Shown in pieces: positions 43,126-55,929 of a DNA stretch of 64,000 bases; the first letter of the stretch is position 1; each line of letters starts with the position of its first letter. This stretch comes from Ichthyophis bannanicus. Taxonomy: Eukaryota > Chordata > Amphibia > Gymnophiona > Ichthyophiidae. The notes under the pieces were generated by a model. The model was not told the origin of the DNA. It saw only the letters and a program-made list of their open reading frames with translations, and made no database searches. Location of the stretch: assembly GCA_033557465.1 (NCBI GenBank), contig CM066039.1, forward strand, positions 46,157,788-46,221,787. Reading direction: 5' to 3'. A program made the translations under genes and the position numbers.

Positions 43126-46030
43126 ATGCTCTTAGCTTTATCCATCCATCTCCATAAAATCATCAACCACCACATAAGGCTGCCTCTGTCCCATGTCTCG
43201 GTCAAAAACCTGTTTGGCTTGGATTAAACCCATCATTTTCCTCCAATCAATCCCTAATCTGAAGTTCCAGCTCAACTGAAACTGGGGCTAGGCTCCGCCA
43301 CCTTGAGCCTTAAAATTTCACCAAATTGTATAACCCCAACCAGATTTAGTTTAGTTAATCGTCATAGTGACAATTCACTTGGGTTCTATGCAGCAGGGCG
43401 TCTTTTGGAGTCCTGCAATCATGAGCCCTAAATCTGACCACCAAGTATCGCTGTTGCGCAGTGAGCGGATTCCCTGTGTGCATTGCTTCCACAGCATGGA
43501 GAATCAAACCCAGGTCTACATGAGTCCCTGGGCTGCCTGATTGTCATGATGTTCACACTCTTGCTTTTAAGGCAGTGGCTTGCAAAATGTTAACCCTTGT
43601 ACTAAACTGACAAAATAATGGACTGGCTGCAGTACCCCACCCCATCCTTGCTGTGCTAAAGGATTTTCCTGGCCGATGCATGCGGCGTCTGCGGCACTTC
43701 GGTCGCAGGAAACCGATTTAAGACCATTCCCTTGGAGATGGGGTGCATTAAGCTTAAAATAAAGTGAGAGCACAGCTGGGGAGGGGGGGGGGGGGAGGAG
43801 AGAAACAACTCTTAGCTGTAAGGGGGGTGATTTCCTCCTCCCCATTGGGGGCCAATATTAGCTGTGGTCTGCTATTTTGGGATTTGGAGGCTCCAAGGAC
43901 ACCTTTGAGAGATGTACAAGTCAGGATAAGAAAAGGGAGGGTTACTACTTTTCCTTCCCTATAGCAGTCACAGAATTGAGCACACTTAGCAAAGGTAGGC
44001 TTTGTATATACCGGCACACCTGGGGACTTACGGCTTATGCAGGTCCACCCAAAAACATTGTACTTTCCCTGATCCCTGATATCGTTGCTTATATAGCATG
44101 CTGGGGACGATGTTCAAATCATTCCTTGCATGGACCTGGATGGTGGGGCTCCTGCTGGGACTCCCTAGGCAAACCTTAAGCCTTGCGCCCCTCTGGCTGT
44201 CAAAATCTATTGTTTAACTTTGAATGCCCTGCTTTTTGGCAGCCTTCTGTCCCCAATTCCAGCAATGGCAACAGGGTGTAGAAAAACAATATTTTCAATG
44301 TAATAATTTCAGTTTGTCTGCTTTTTTAATTTACATCGGTTATCTTTATATTTCACACAGTTCGTGGGAAATGCATCCCTGTTTCTATTTCTCCATTGAT
44401 TTATCTGCTTGGAAGTGATATTCTTGCTGTCATGGGATGGATGGAGAGGGGGGGGGGAGGCAGGGTAATGACTCCTCTTCCCTCCTCCACACCTTGTTGC
44501 TCAAACCTCGAACTAAGATGTTTCTTCCCCCGCTCCAGCTGCACACTTCACGTAAGCGTCCCAAATTTGCCTGCAAAAAAGTCTTTAAGTCTGGGGTCTT
44601 GGTTTTTGTTTTGGAGCAAACCTCTTGTTTCAGAGCCGGCTAGGCCTGAAAGGGAAAAGTAGGAAGAATAAAGACTGGATTTTTTTTTCATAGCCAAGGG
44701 ATTGTGGATGAGTTTTTTTTTTTTTTTTTTTTAAAGAAAGAAGCTTTTGGGATTTTATCCTGGTGCATCTCACAGACTTGGTGGGATTTTTGTAACTGAA
44801 GCATTTCTTGTCACTTCTCCAGGTGCACTCCGGAGTTCTGAGGGATATTTCCGGACACGAATTATCTGTATGTCTTCCCTTAGGTGCACCTCAGTTTTGG
44901 AGCTTTTTTTTTCTGGAAAGAAGTGTCTTGGTACCCTCGAGCCAGCCTGCTTAAGAGACAATTCTCATTTACAGTATAGTGCTTTTTGCACTAGGAGTTT
45001 AGCTTACTTTGTTTTCTATTGCTTTTAGAGGGAGGAAAAGGGGGCATCTTTAGAAAAAGAGCACAGCTTGGACCAAGTTGATCCTTTTGGTTGAAAATAA
45101 TGGAGTGTGCCGTGTCTAAGGGCTGTCAGCCAGGTACAGCTTTGACGATACGTCTCCCCTGCCCACTAGGAACCTCCTTGGGAATACTGTTACATGGCAC
45201 CAGATTTTCTTTGGGGACTGCGAGGGAGGGTGGGTAAGAATCTCCTGATTTTCTTTTTCTTCTGAACATCCAGCTGGAAGCGTACACTTTTTAGCCCTTG
45301 ACATTTCTGAATTTTTTTTTTTTTTTTTTTTATAATTTTTGAAATCACTTTTCCAGCAGGGCTAACTGCTGGAGTAACACAAAATTGCTAAATGGTCCGG
45401 TTTTATGATCGCATAAAAATGATGCAACAGCGGTGAGCAGGGCTTTATTGAACCCCAGGGACAGCTGCCAGTGAGCAGCTTGCTGGGCTCTTTAAGGCTT
45501 TTTAATAACCACCGAAATAGAAGCTACACTTAAGAATGCTGAAAGTATCAGATGCGCTGTCAGGATTCTTGTCTCTTCTGTACAGCTCCTGCTGTCTCTC
45601 TCTCTCGCGCGCTCTCTGTCTCTTTCATACACACTTGCTTTATTTCCAAGGCAACCTCTGTTTCCTCCTTGAGTTCATAGCGTCTTGCCTGTTCTTTTTC
45701 CTGGGTCTCTCGCTCGATTTCTTTCTCTCTCTGGGAAGGCGCATTATCTTCCTCCGTTTCACTCTCTTCTTTCCATCTCTAGCTTTGGGGGACACACAAC
45801 AGAAAGGGGGCTAGAGAGGGTCTTGACACACATGGGTGATACAGGAGCAGTCGGGTTGCAGATGGGTGTATGCGTGAGGGGCTGGGAGAAGGAAAGGTGG
45901 AGGTATGGGCCTGGAAGAAAGGAAGGAGAAGAAAGGGAGGGGAGGGAGGATTATGTGTATGAGGGTAGACTTTAGGGAGATTACCCAAAAGAGTTTTCAC
46001 TGACTATGCACACAGACAGTGGGCCAGGTG
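43126..46030. other. FOXO6 intron 1; only simple repeats recognised
   Basis: G-runs at about 43781-43794 and 44450-44458, T-runs at about 44710-44732 and 45311-45330, and a CT/CGCG-rich stretch near 45590-45625. No coding motif. Confidence 0.45.
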
Positions 46031-46036
46031 GTCTTA

Positions 46037-46592
46037 GGGGCCCTTTGTAATAAAGGCTGCCAACTGATTAATGCACATTTTAGTATGCATTAATTGGCAG
46101 CTGAGAAAAGTGGCCATCGTGTGCTGGGGTGGAGAGTGGGCAGGTTATGGGCGGCGGGTGGGCGAGGAGAGCAGCTTACTGCTAGCGCTGGGGCAGTTGC
46201 CATGTGCTCACTGGCAAGGTGGCAGTTGGCATGAGTGCACATAACATTGCCTCTATGGGTGTCACTCGGTGCCCCCCTGTTAATTGTGCTGCGAGTTCAG
46301 GTGTGCGACTGTGTGCTAATTGCACTTACCACGCATCAGTTTTGTCCCTAATTATGAGGGAAGTCAGAGTTGCCAAGTTACCCAGTTCCAGGAGTGAGAT
46401 TTTTTTTCCCAGTTCTGGTTTTAAAGTTGCATTGCAATGCAGTATGGTATCTGTAGTCCTTGATTTTACTCATTGGCATCAGCGCTGCAGGTCCCATGAT
46501 GCACCAGAATGAGATTGGCAGAAATCCAGGACTGTGGCCTAAAATCTCACTCCCGGAACTGGGTAAGTGCACGCCTTTAGTAAAAGGGCCCC
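46037..46592. mobile_element. Harbinger-like MITE with a nested MITE
   Basis: The ends GGGGCCCTTTGTAATAAAGG and CCTTTAGTAAAAGGGCCCC are inverted repeats flanked by TTA on both sides (46034-46036 and 46593-46595), fitting PIF/Harbinger. 556 bp in total, including the palindromic insertion at 46381-46563. Confidence 0.75.
46381..46563. mobile_element. Nested palindromic MITE
   Basis: CCCAGTTCCAGGAGTGAGAT at the left pairs with ATCTCACTCCCGGAACTGGG at the right. 183 bp, no coding content. Flanks are TTA and TAA, so the superfamily is uncertain. Confidence 0.7.
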
Positions 46593-46599
46593 TTAGAAA

Positions 46600-49250
46600 C
46601 TGATGGGTGAGTTTCCCACGGTGTGACAGTTGCCAAGCTATGGACATGCTTGTGAGCATACAAAAGACCCAACCTGATTTTCAAACACCAGAGACCTGCA
46701 TAAATTGTTTTGGAATCTGTGGCTGCATGAATGCAGGGGAACTTTACCTGTCTGCATAATATCTGTGCATAATCAACATACCGGTTCCACACACCCGTTC
46801 TGAAAATGTAAGTTATGCACATTGATTCATAGCAGCCCCCCTAACCCAGAACACCTCTCTGTTAGGCAGCCACAGGTTAATAGGAGTCATGAGCTTATAC
46901 AGCTAGTTTTCAGTGGCTGGAAATCCACTTTGGTGTGTTCAGAGAGGCTGCTTGCGTGACTCCTTTTTTTCTGTACACAGATTCCAGCCAAGCACTAAAT
47001 GTGATGCTACCGCACCATCTGACTGTCAGGTTGGACACCCAAACAGGATCCTCGATACCTGTAGCAGTAATGCATGGCGGTTGTTGACACTGTGCATTCA
47101 AGGGCGGGCTCTCACCTGATCCTGCCACACCATTATGCCGGCATTCATTTTTCAGCTGCCTGAGAATTCCTTACACCACATCCTGGCCCCTTTCACATAA
47201 GTTTTTTGCTTTGGGGGTTTTAGACCTCTGACTGCTTTCTCACACTCTTTATATTTTCCTTCACCCCTCTCTCTCTCTCTCTCTCTCTTTTACCATCTCT
47301 GTGCGACCCCCCTTCTCTCCTGCCCTTCTCCTTTGTTACAATACAGAGCTCTAATAGCTGTAGTGATCCTGGCATTTAAAGATGCACATGAGTTTTTGAG
47401 ACCACAGAGATCTCATCTTCAGAGCTGAAGGAAGGAAGCCTTTATTTCTCCCTCCCGAATAATTTGTTTTCTGTCTCTGCTGCTCACATTTTGTTTTTGT
47501 GTGTGTGTGTGTGTGTGTGTCTCTCTCACTCTCTCAGTAGCGCACTGCTTGACCATGAAAGAGTTTCCCTGAAGTTTGGAAGTTTTTTAAAGCACTTGGT
47601 CTCCGTTTACATCATAACTCTCTATAACCCTTTCTGCTTCCTGCCCTCTCTTTGAGTCTGAGTTCTAATCTGGCTCCGGGCACCTTGCGAGATCCCCCTG
47701 AGGATTCAGAATAGTTGGGAGCCAGTCCTTGCTGGTTCTGTGGGAGGCTGGTGAGAGAGAGCTCGGTAGAGGCATACCCCGACCCAGGTGATGCCTGCTA
47801 TGTGACTCATTCTAAGGCAGAGGAGGGTTGCAGCAGCTCAGTCACACACTCGCTGATTGAGCTGAGCTGGGCTGGGCTTGGCTTGGCTTCCTTGGATTGC
47901 TCTCAGCTTGGTTTCTAAGTACTCCCCACTATTAGTATTTAACAGATGGCAGCAGGCTTTATCTCTAGAGATTTCCTCTGGTGCCAAATGAAGGTCACAT
48001 GATCTGCGTGGCCACGGAGTACATCTTAACACCACACAGGGCTTCAAACCACAACGTCTTTTCAAATTGTGAAACTTTCAGGTGAAGACCACAGATGATC
48101 TCCAAGTGTGATAACCTCTTCCAGAGTTTCTGGTATTAGCGGCAGGGAATATGGATTTTTTTTCCTGACTTTTATTTCTGAGGGATTCTTAGTGTACTCC
48201 TTATGGTGCGTGTGAGTGTGTGTGTGCTGGTTGTCTGCATGGATGTATATCTCGGAGGCTCTCAGTGTATTCGCCACTCTAAGATGGATCATTGAATCCT
48301 CAGGCTAGAGAGATGCCCATGATGGATTAATAAGGCCCAAGGTTAGGGGTATGTGAGACCCTGAGATGGATTATTAAGCCCGAAGGTTAGGGGTTTTCTG
48401 AGACCTTGATATAGATCATTAATTCCTGAGATTAAGCAGGTTGGATTTTAGCTTGGTAGTAAGATAAAAGATTTTTCTTCTCTATTTAATTTGGCATACA
48501 TTTTCAAGAGCTTAATCAATAACTTGGGGGCTGTGCAGGTAGAATGAGGAAATCACCAGAGCAGGTTTTCACATACTCTCACAACACACAAAGTTTTAGC
48601 TATAATCGGTGTCTTTTACTGTCCCACTGGGAATGGCTTAAAGCACTGCGTACCTTTTATTCTTACAACAATTGATCATCAAGGACAAATCCCGTGTGCA
48701 GATTGTGTTTGAAGGTCAAGTTGATTTAGGTAGGGTGAAAGGTCCATCTGTATTTTGCCATCAGTTGGGTTATTAAAATGTTATTCTCTTTGCTGAGATC
48801 TGATGTGATAAATTTTATTTTTTTCCAGAGCTCACATTTTTTTGAAATGAATTTACTTTGGATTGAGAATAAGACTGTAATAGGTTTCATGTGTCATTCA
48901 GTATTAAATTTAAGTAAACTGGGAACTCCTAATCAGCAGTGAAAGAGCCCATAAAGACCACCTGTACTACGAGCAAGAACACACAAAGCTTGAGCATGTT
49001 AATAAAATAATGTAGAAAAAACTTTAATTAACCCAGGACTCCAGTATTTTGGCTCCAGCACTACAGTCTTCATCAGAGCGAACATGTTGGCGGCAAATCT
49101 TCAAACAGCCCCTATAGCTGCACTGTCTGAAGATGCTTTGTTCCTCTGGTACCCTCTATCTAGTTTTTGGTTTCCTTTTCACAATTACCCACAGAGCTCA
49201 TGAGTCAAAAGTACCCATGGATTTTCCCCTTGATTTTTCCAGGCAGACGT
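46600..49250. other. FOXO6 intron 1; simple repeats only
   Basis: (CT)n at about 47268-47289, (GT)n at about 47499-47520, a GTGTGAGTGTGTG stretch near 48210, and four degenerate units of about 38-44 bp at 48281-48440 (GATGGATTATTAAGCCC type). No coding motif. Confidence 0.45.
49042..49076 (-). other. Decayed hammerhead-like / retroelement 3'-end motif
   Basis: The minus strand reads CTGATGAAGACTGTAGTGCT followed by GGAGCCAAAATACTG. CTGATGA plus a short stem and a GAAA-type box is the layout of hammerhead ribozymes found in some vertebrate retroelements. Here the second box is CCAAAA, so it would not be functional. Tentative. Confidence 0.25.
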
Positions 49251-49254
49251 TCAT

Positions 49255-49500
49255 GAGGAACGCCTAGTGCTTAGAGCAATGGACTGAAATCCAGGAAAGC
49301 TGGGGTTCAAATCTTGTTGCTGTTCCTTGTTGCCTTGGGCAAATCCCTTTACATTCCATTGCTTCAGGTTCAAACTTAGATTGTGAACCCACTGGAGACA
49401 AGGAATCTACATTAGCTTAGTGGAATTTACCACTGAAAAGGTGTGAGTTAAAAACTTATGTACATCCATGCAAAAATATGTGCATCGATTTGAAAATAAA
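49255..49500 (+). repeat. CORE-SINE, diverged
   Basis: B box GGTTCAAATCTTG, CORE GTTGCCTTGGGCAAATCCCT, then GATTGTGAACCCACTGGAGA, a 3' part different from the copy at 18187. The head is decayed (GCCTAGTGCTTAGAG). Confidence 0.72.
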
Positions 49501-50565
49501 TGATATGCATGCTGTCTACCTAACCTGCCCTTTCCTCTCCCCCATCCTTGCTAAAAGTATCCATTCTGTGTGAAAACCTGTACATATATTTATTTTATTA
49601 ATTTATAGCCCCCTCCCCCGTCTAGCAATTCTAGGCAGGTTCCAAGCAAACATCAGAAGTAAGTAAAAAGAACACACAACACACAAAACATACATATGAT
49701 AGATACAACACAACTGATAAATAATAATTCTAATATATCATTTCAGGCCACAGTATTAAATGCATCAGATACTATTAGCAAGTTCAGAAGGCAAGTTATC
49801 TTAGTAAACCAGTTTACCTGAGCCAAACTAGTGGCTGCGTTCAGTCCCAGGCTGAGGACTTCCACTCTCCAGATTTGCTGGGGCTATTGGAGACAGAGGG
49901 CAGATAATATTCACAGCACCTTGGAGAGACGAGATCACAGTCATTGTGCAACAAAGACACCTAGTGGCCAGATTGAGGCAGGGTTTTGGATGGAGCTTTG
50001 GCCATTGCTCCCAACAAAGGACTCTTGCTGCAGTGAGTGGACTAAAATAAATTGGGAGGGAGATCCAAAATAGGGGAACAAATCTTGGGTTAGCTGTGAA
50101 TGAAGGATTATGGCACCCAGCCCAGACCAAAGGAACAGGAAGAAACTGCCATGCTTAATCTTCCATCATCCAAACAAGGAAAGAAAATTATCCTTCCGGT
50201 TACAGGTTGTGGTTTTCAGGGATTTTTAATGTGCCACAAGTTTCGATACGAGTGATGCAATAAACACTTTGAAGCAGTTCATCTATCCAGACAGGAAGCA
50301 GAGGACATTTGGTGGGTGGCAAAAACAAATAGGATGCCTTCTTTAAGCCAATCTTTGAGAAATGTGGTTGGAAGATTTGTTTTGTGTCAATGGGTTGGAT
50401 TTTGGCATAGGTGCAGCTATGTGGGTGATGCCATGGGCCTGTATTTTTATGTGAAGCACAGGTTGGCAGCAGTTTATGTAGAAATAAAGATCAACCGGCA
50501 AGTTGCAGGTTGATGCCTTTTAATCGAAGAGTCAGTTTGCGCAATGGTGTGTGTTGGGTGTCTAG
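49501..50565. other. FOXO6 intron 1, no recognised feature
   Basis: 49575-49700 resembles a LINE or SINE tail read backwards. Otherwise nothing recognised. Confidence 0.3.
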
Positions 50566-50569
50566 ATCT

Positions 50570-52680
50570 ATGGGATCCAGCTAGGCCCCCAGCTCCTCAT
50601 CAGCACTTGAATGTAACTGTCGGCATGGAGAAGCTTGGAGAGAATGGATGGTAAATGTCCCCTGGGGTTGTGTGGAGGAGGTAAAGGGCTGAGACCTTGA
50701 CGCCTGGAGTTCACTGGAATATCTTTGCATTTTGGTGGATATAACGGCAGGAGAGAGAGAAGCGAGGAGCTGGATAGGAGTAGAGTTTGAGGAACAAGAG
50801 GTGAATTTGGAGGAGAAGAGAAGATGTGATTTCAAAGAAGGAAGAATGGGTTGCAGAGAAAAAGGACGAGAAAGTGGAGCAAAGTGATGGAACTAGAAGG
50901 GATCTGATAGAGGACACAAGATGAATCTTTTGAACCTTGGCGTGGAACAAATCAGCCAATGTCTGGGCAGAATGTGAAGGCAACAGGAAGAGGAGGAGGA
51001 AGTGTAAGGAGTGAAGAGGCAGTAGATGATGGAGCCAAAAGCTTCTGTCAGGTAGATGTGAAGCCTGATTCTGCACAGAGCATTTAGGTAGGAATTGGGA
51101 TATCGGGACATGCGCAGTTTCCATGTATTTTACAAAAGCCTCTGTTCAAGTACGTTTGCACAAGTAAACAAGTTGCGAAGAGGTGAGTGACCGGACAGGG
51201 CACGAATAAGTTGGGTACTGAGTGGAGAATGGAGGTGGATGCGCATCAGGGACACGAATAGGTGTGTTAGTGGCAGGCAAGATCCCAAATATGTATGAAG
51301 ATGCAGGAAATCTATGTGTGGGTGCAGCACATACAGCAGGAACAGCTATTTAGAAAGGAACATGTTTAAAATGAGAAAGAGCAGCATCACTCATAGCATG
51401 GACCACGTAAGCGCCAATTTTACAGCCTGCAGGTATAAGTGACAGATTTTCACAAAACTAGAGGAACCAAGAGAAAACAAAATTAAATTTTGAAGTGGTC
51501 TTAAACAATAGAGGGGTAAGCACAAATATTCCCTCAATCGCTGTTGCAAATCTCAAGTCCAAACGAGCAGTTAGCTGCTCTGCCTTCCTCGGAGGAGGTA
51601 GAAATGCCAATGTTTAGGTTTTTTCGGGTATTGCAGTTACAAAACTGAAAATACAGCCATGCTTTTCTGGCCTGCCCACAACACACCTCTTTTGAATTTG
51701 TGCATACTGGGAATCTAAATGTGTAAAGAGCTGATTTTTAGAATCACCGTATACTCATGGAGGGTACACGTGGAGGGCATTTGCACATGTAAATGCTGTG
51801 CAACCTTTTTAAAATGACCAGCACAATAATTTAATGTAATGCAATGTAAAATATTTCCATTCCGCAACCGGATGTTGTCGCAGACTGACTGAAGATGATG
51901 TAGGAAGTCAGCAGTGGAGCAAGACGTTAGCTAGAGGGACACCATGGGACAGGAGTAGGGGTGCTGGAAGTAAACTTTGGAGCTGCGCCAATACTGGAGC
52001 TTGGTACACCTCGTTGGATGGTGGTGGGGTGGGGCAAAATGTCCACAGTGGAGGAGAATGTAGTGTTGTAACAAGAAACCGTCTCATTAACAAGATGTAA
52101 CAAAGTAGTGGGGGACAAGGGAGATGAGACAGGAATAGCCTAGAAGTTAGAGCACTGGCTTGGGAGCCAAGAGACCAGGGATCGACTCCCATTAGCACTC
52201 CTTGTGACCTTGGGTAAGTCACTTAACTCTCCGTTGCCTCAGAAAAATCCAAGTTATCAATGTCCCTGTTTAATGTACATTACCAAGTTTAAGTTACAAT
52301 GTAAACTGAAATGATAAAGCGGCATAAAAAACCTGCTAAATAAATACATCAGGATGCAAAGACCCTGGGGCTTCCTTTCAGGAAAATAGTTTGAAAGTAA
52401 AAGTTATCTGATGATGATCCGTGAGGGGAAGGACAGAAATGGAGAAGCCTGAAAAAGTGACTAATTTGGAAAAAGGATTAGATCAAGATAGTGTCCATAC
52501 TGGTGACTGAGGCTGGTAGAGCATATCTGAAGGTCAAATGAAGAGATTAAGGAAAGGGCTTTGCAGGATAGGAGTCAGAGGGGCCATCAGCATGAAAATT
52601 AGTCCCCATGGATACGGGAAGGGGACTGTGAAAGGAAGGAAAGTCAGGAGGGTTGATAGATGACAGCTATTTAAGGCAAA
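50570..52680 (-). mobile_element. L2-type LINE, endonuclease to pre-RT region, interrupted by a SINE
   Basis: Reading the minus strand from 52680, a decayed endonuclease end gives a DHHQITFTF-like box (about 52400). After a SINE insertion comes LVNETVSCYNTTFSSTVDIL (about 52100-52040), and then AQTLADLFHAKVQKI (about 50960-50915), the linker that precedes the RT in L2 elements. Frames are partly open but lack an RT core. Low-complexity Ser/Leu-rich frames between 50570 and 51120 belong to this remnant. Confidence 0.62.
52135..52350 (+). repeat. tRNA-headed CORE-SINE inserted in the L2 LINE
   Basis: A box TAGCCTAGAAGTT, B box GGGATCGACTCCC, CORE GTGACCTTGGGTAAGTCACT, then GTTACAATGTAAACTGAAAT and a CTAAATAAATACA end. 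It separates the endonuclease and linker parts of the minus-strand L2. Confidence 0.8.
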
Positions 52681-52724
52681 AAAATCAAAACAGTAGATAA
52701 TACTGCAACTTGGGTTCTTAATGG

Positions 52725-53270
52725 GCTTAAATGAACTAATTGGGTTACGTTATGCCTATGGTAAGAGAATTGTATTGGCTTCCTGTTTCCCATAGAGCAT
52801 CGGTAAAACTGTTTTCTTTGCATTTAAAATCCTCTATGAGAACTGTCCATATAATCTGAGGTCTAGACGGCAGCAATATGCTCCCAGAAAGATCCAAAGA
52901 ACCACCTGAGAGCTATTACTATTTTTGCTGATGACGACCAAGGTGAAATATCAAGACACACAGAACCACACCTTCTCCTGTGTAAACTCACTGCTGTGGA
53001 ACTTTGCTAACCGAGTTTAGGCTGATGCAAAATTATCTGACTTTCAGGAAGCAGTGCAAAGCATGTCTTTTTGAGCAGGCCTTTCGCTGATAGTAGTTTG
53101 TAACTACGCTTAGGTGATATTTTTGAGGGTTTTATGTAAGACTGTAATTGTAAAGTGACTATGTTTGTTGGTCTTATTTGTATTATTTTATGTTTTAAAT
53201 ACATATGATGCCTCGAATCCTTGTGAAAATAGGGTGTCTTCTAAATAAATAAATAAAATTAAATCTAGAG
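52725..53270 (+). mobile_element. L2-like LINE 3' end
   Basis: A plus-strand decayed frame starts LYWLPVSHRASVKTVFFAFK and continues as the C-terminal L2 region. The 3' UTR ends GGTGTCTTCTAAATAAATAA. Stops present. Confidence 0.65.
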
Positions 53271-53359
53271 GCACAAATAGGTGAATGGTCTAGACCTGAA
53301 ATGAAGAAAAGGCGTGGTATAGAAGAGAGGAAAGGGATTGAAACTTGCAAGAGGCGAGA

Positions 53360-53450
53360 GTAACAACAAACGTCATACTGAGCTAGACCATGTCCATTGA
53401 GCCCAGCATCCTGTCTCCAACAGTAGCTAGAGTGGGCCACAAAGTAGTAG
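53360..53450 (-). repeat. CR1-like LINE 3'-end stub
   Basis: The reverse complement contains ACTGTTGGAGACAGGATGCT and GGTCTAGCTCAGTATGACG, matching the LINE end at 1-105. Confidence 0.6.
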
Positions 53451-53454
53451 CAGC

Positions 53455-54355
53455 CCAACATCACCTCAAAGTCCTCTCAACCGAGGTGTGTGGCGACCCT
53501 TTGGTACTGAAGCCTCATCCTTGTCTGTGACCATCCATGTCATCATGTAGCGTCGCTGATACAAAAGTTGGCAAAGCTAGTACTCCAGTTCTTTTATGCT
53601 ACGCCCTCTATTTAGTCCAGGTTTTCAGACCTAGAATGATTATAGATTTTATTATTGGAATAATCTTCATTCCTACTGAATTCTCTCCACTCACCCAGCC
53701 CTTCTTTTGCGCACAGAGACTTACATATAAATGGACACACAGCACGGAGAGGAATATGCACCTGCTCATGGGTACATGAGCATCAATGAATATGGAAACA
53801 TGCATAAACCAAGATTATCAGCTCTAAGGTTATACATTACTTGTTAGCTAGAGCAAAGCGGAATTAGGGGTTTATTGGTAAGCTGCTAAAAGGTCTGCAT
53901 ACTAGTGGGAAATATATAGGGGAATCAAATGGTATCTCAAAGAAGCTTGGGGGAAGCATTGAAATAGGTATTTCAAACGAGAAGTTCAGTCTAGAAGCCT
54001 CCTTTTCGGGATGCGCATCTATACTCTGTATGCATGCCTACATCCCAACCCTCCCCCTCCATCTTAGCAATTTAGTGCAGATAGTCCACCAAATGTAAAA
54101 ATTATTAGGGACAGTCTACCCTCCCCCCCCCGACCTAGAAATCTTATAAGCCTTATCCTTTGGAAAGTAGCACAGTCTGCAGAAAATTCCTGTTGCAAAC
54201 TTAAAACCAGTGGGTATACAAGAAGGCACTGAGGAGGGGGTGGGGTTGGGGCAACCTGTAAACTGTGATGATGTTCCTTTAATAGATTAGGTGAGGGACT
54301 CATGGCAGGAGTGAGCTTTAAGTTCCATATGGGAATTCATATGCACATCTGCCAA
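53455..54355. other. FOXO6 intron 1, no recognised feature
   Basis: No coding motif or repeat structure seen. Confidence 0.4.
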
Positions 54356-54359
54356 AGAG

Positions 54360-54425
54360 ACAAATCACAGACTGGGTGAGCCATTTTGGTCTTTATCTGC
54401 CATCTTTACTGTGTTACTTATAATG
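54360..54425 (+). repeat. LINE 3'-end stub
   Basis: CAGACTGGGTGAGCCATTTT followed by GGTCTTTATCTGCCATC is the CR1-type 3' wording also seen at 1275-1310. Confidence 0.55.
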
Positions 54426-54429
54426 AAAA

Positions 54430-55294
54430 GGAAGAGACAGAGATCCCTGCTGAACTACAAAACATATAATAAAGTGTATGATTAAATACATAAATAAATA
54501 GTGAAATAATACCACAGATTCTTAAAAATGGCTAAATCAACCCTAAGTATATATTTGCGGATGAAAAAGGAAACGCACTTGCAGGGGCTAAGGACAAAAC
54601 AGTAAAATTAATTACTTTTTTATCTTTCACTTTGTGAAAAGACCAAGATGGACACTAAACTAGAACATTTTCTGTGGTTCCTTTCACACATTTGGTTTAA
54701 TAGAACATTTTTAATGAATGTTAGGACTTTTTAACATATGTTAATTGACTTTATGAGCAGTAATTTGTAGGTGAATGTGGCTAAATTGATTTAGCGCATG
54801 CGAAATTTTTTAAGGCACGCCAATGAAACAAATGCGCGCTAACAAATCCATATTTCTAACTGGCGCTAGTTTGACAAACAGATGCACTGGGACAGGAGCA
54901 ACTGCAGATCACTTCTCCATGATTTACACTCATGGATGTGGAAAGAAGGGGTTCAGAGGGTGAGAGAGAATTTAATTTTGTCTGATTGGTTAGGCAGGTG
55001 GCCCCCAGCCCAGACTATTTTGTTTCTTGTTGTGTTTTTTTAGATGCATTTCGCTTAAGCAATAGCGCCTTTTTTCGGGAGGATCCATCTGTCTGACTGT
55101 CTATCCGTCCATATGCATTCTATATGTTTTAGCATACAGCAGCCAGAAGATGTGAGCGGCTTCAGTAGGACAGAGCAGTAGAGATGCAAATGTGAAGAGC
55201 CAGTGGGAATACCGAGGTCCCACCGGCAGAAATAACAGAGTGGCGGCAGCAAGAGCTGGGGGGTTTCCCCTCCCCCTCCCCCCAAGGAATGGAG
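54430..55294. other. FOXO6 intron 1, no recognised feature
   Basis: No coding motif or repeat structure seen. Confidence 0.4.
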
Positions 55295-55302
55295 GGCCTG
55301 AG

Positions 55303-55920
55303 CAGGGCTGGTGCAAGGGTAATAGGTACCCTAGACAAACCTTCAGGCTTGCCTCCCTCTCATTTTCCCTTGTTTCCCCCTGTCTTTTAGTTCCCCTTGT
55401 GGTGGCGGGACCAGGTGCGCTATCCGGATTCCAGGGAATTTAAGTCATTGGTAGCGCATTCTGTCTTACAGTACCAGTTTTATGGAACCATTCACCTGCC
55501 CGTTTGCAATTACTCATGAAAATGTTAAAAGGCTTTTGCAGGATGATGCCAAAGCTAGAAATGCGCCCTGTGCGAATTGTGTATTGGGTGCTCCCCTACA
55601 CCACCCAGCTGCATGTAGAAACTCACTCTTAGCAGGTTTCCTGGAAGCCCAGTGATGACAACGGCACCCCTCTGCAGCCATGCTTTTCTCACAGCTCTTG
55701 GTATGGCCCTGGTTATTTGTTTAGTCAGGCTTTTCAGAAGCGATTTCCCCACCGATTTAATGGACTATTTGAAAGTTGCCCATCCTCCCTGCAGGTAAAA
55801 GTTTGTTGATGGTTTTTGGAGTGAGTCTGACTGCCAGGACACATTGCCTTGCTTTGACTGCATCTGATTGCTGCCACCCTAGGTAACTGCCTGGTGTGCT
55901 CTATGGTTAAGCCAGCCCTG
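55303..55920. mobile_element. hAT-like non-autonomous element with a nested MITE
   Basis: It starts CAGGGCTGG and ends CCAGCCCTG. Flanking octamers GGCCTGAG (55295-55302) and TACCTGAG (55921-55928) agree at 6 of 8 positions, fitting an 8-bp hAT target duplication. 618 bp with no transposase frame. Its right end resembles 16865-16922. Confidence 0.72.
55550..55725. mobile_element. MITE nested in the hAT-like element
   Basis: It matches the MITE at 24651-24831 across its length (AAGCTAGAAATGCGCCCTGT at the left, CTTGGTATGGCCCTGG at the right). The left terminal repeat is decayed. Confidence 0.6.
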
Positions 55921-55929
55921 TACCTGAGC

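Noticed and set aside
50570..51124. Ser/Leu-rich minus-strand frames that look like a secreted or membrane protein
   Set aside because: They contain the L2 linker motif AQTLADLFHAKVQKI and lie in order with other L2 pieces, so they are LINE remnants.
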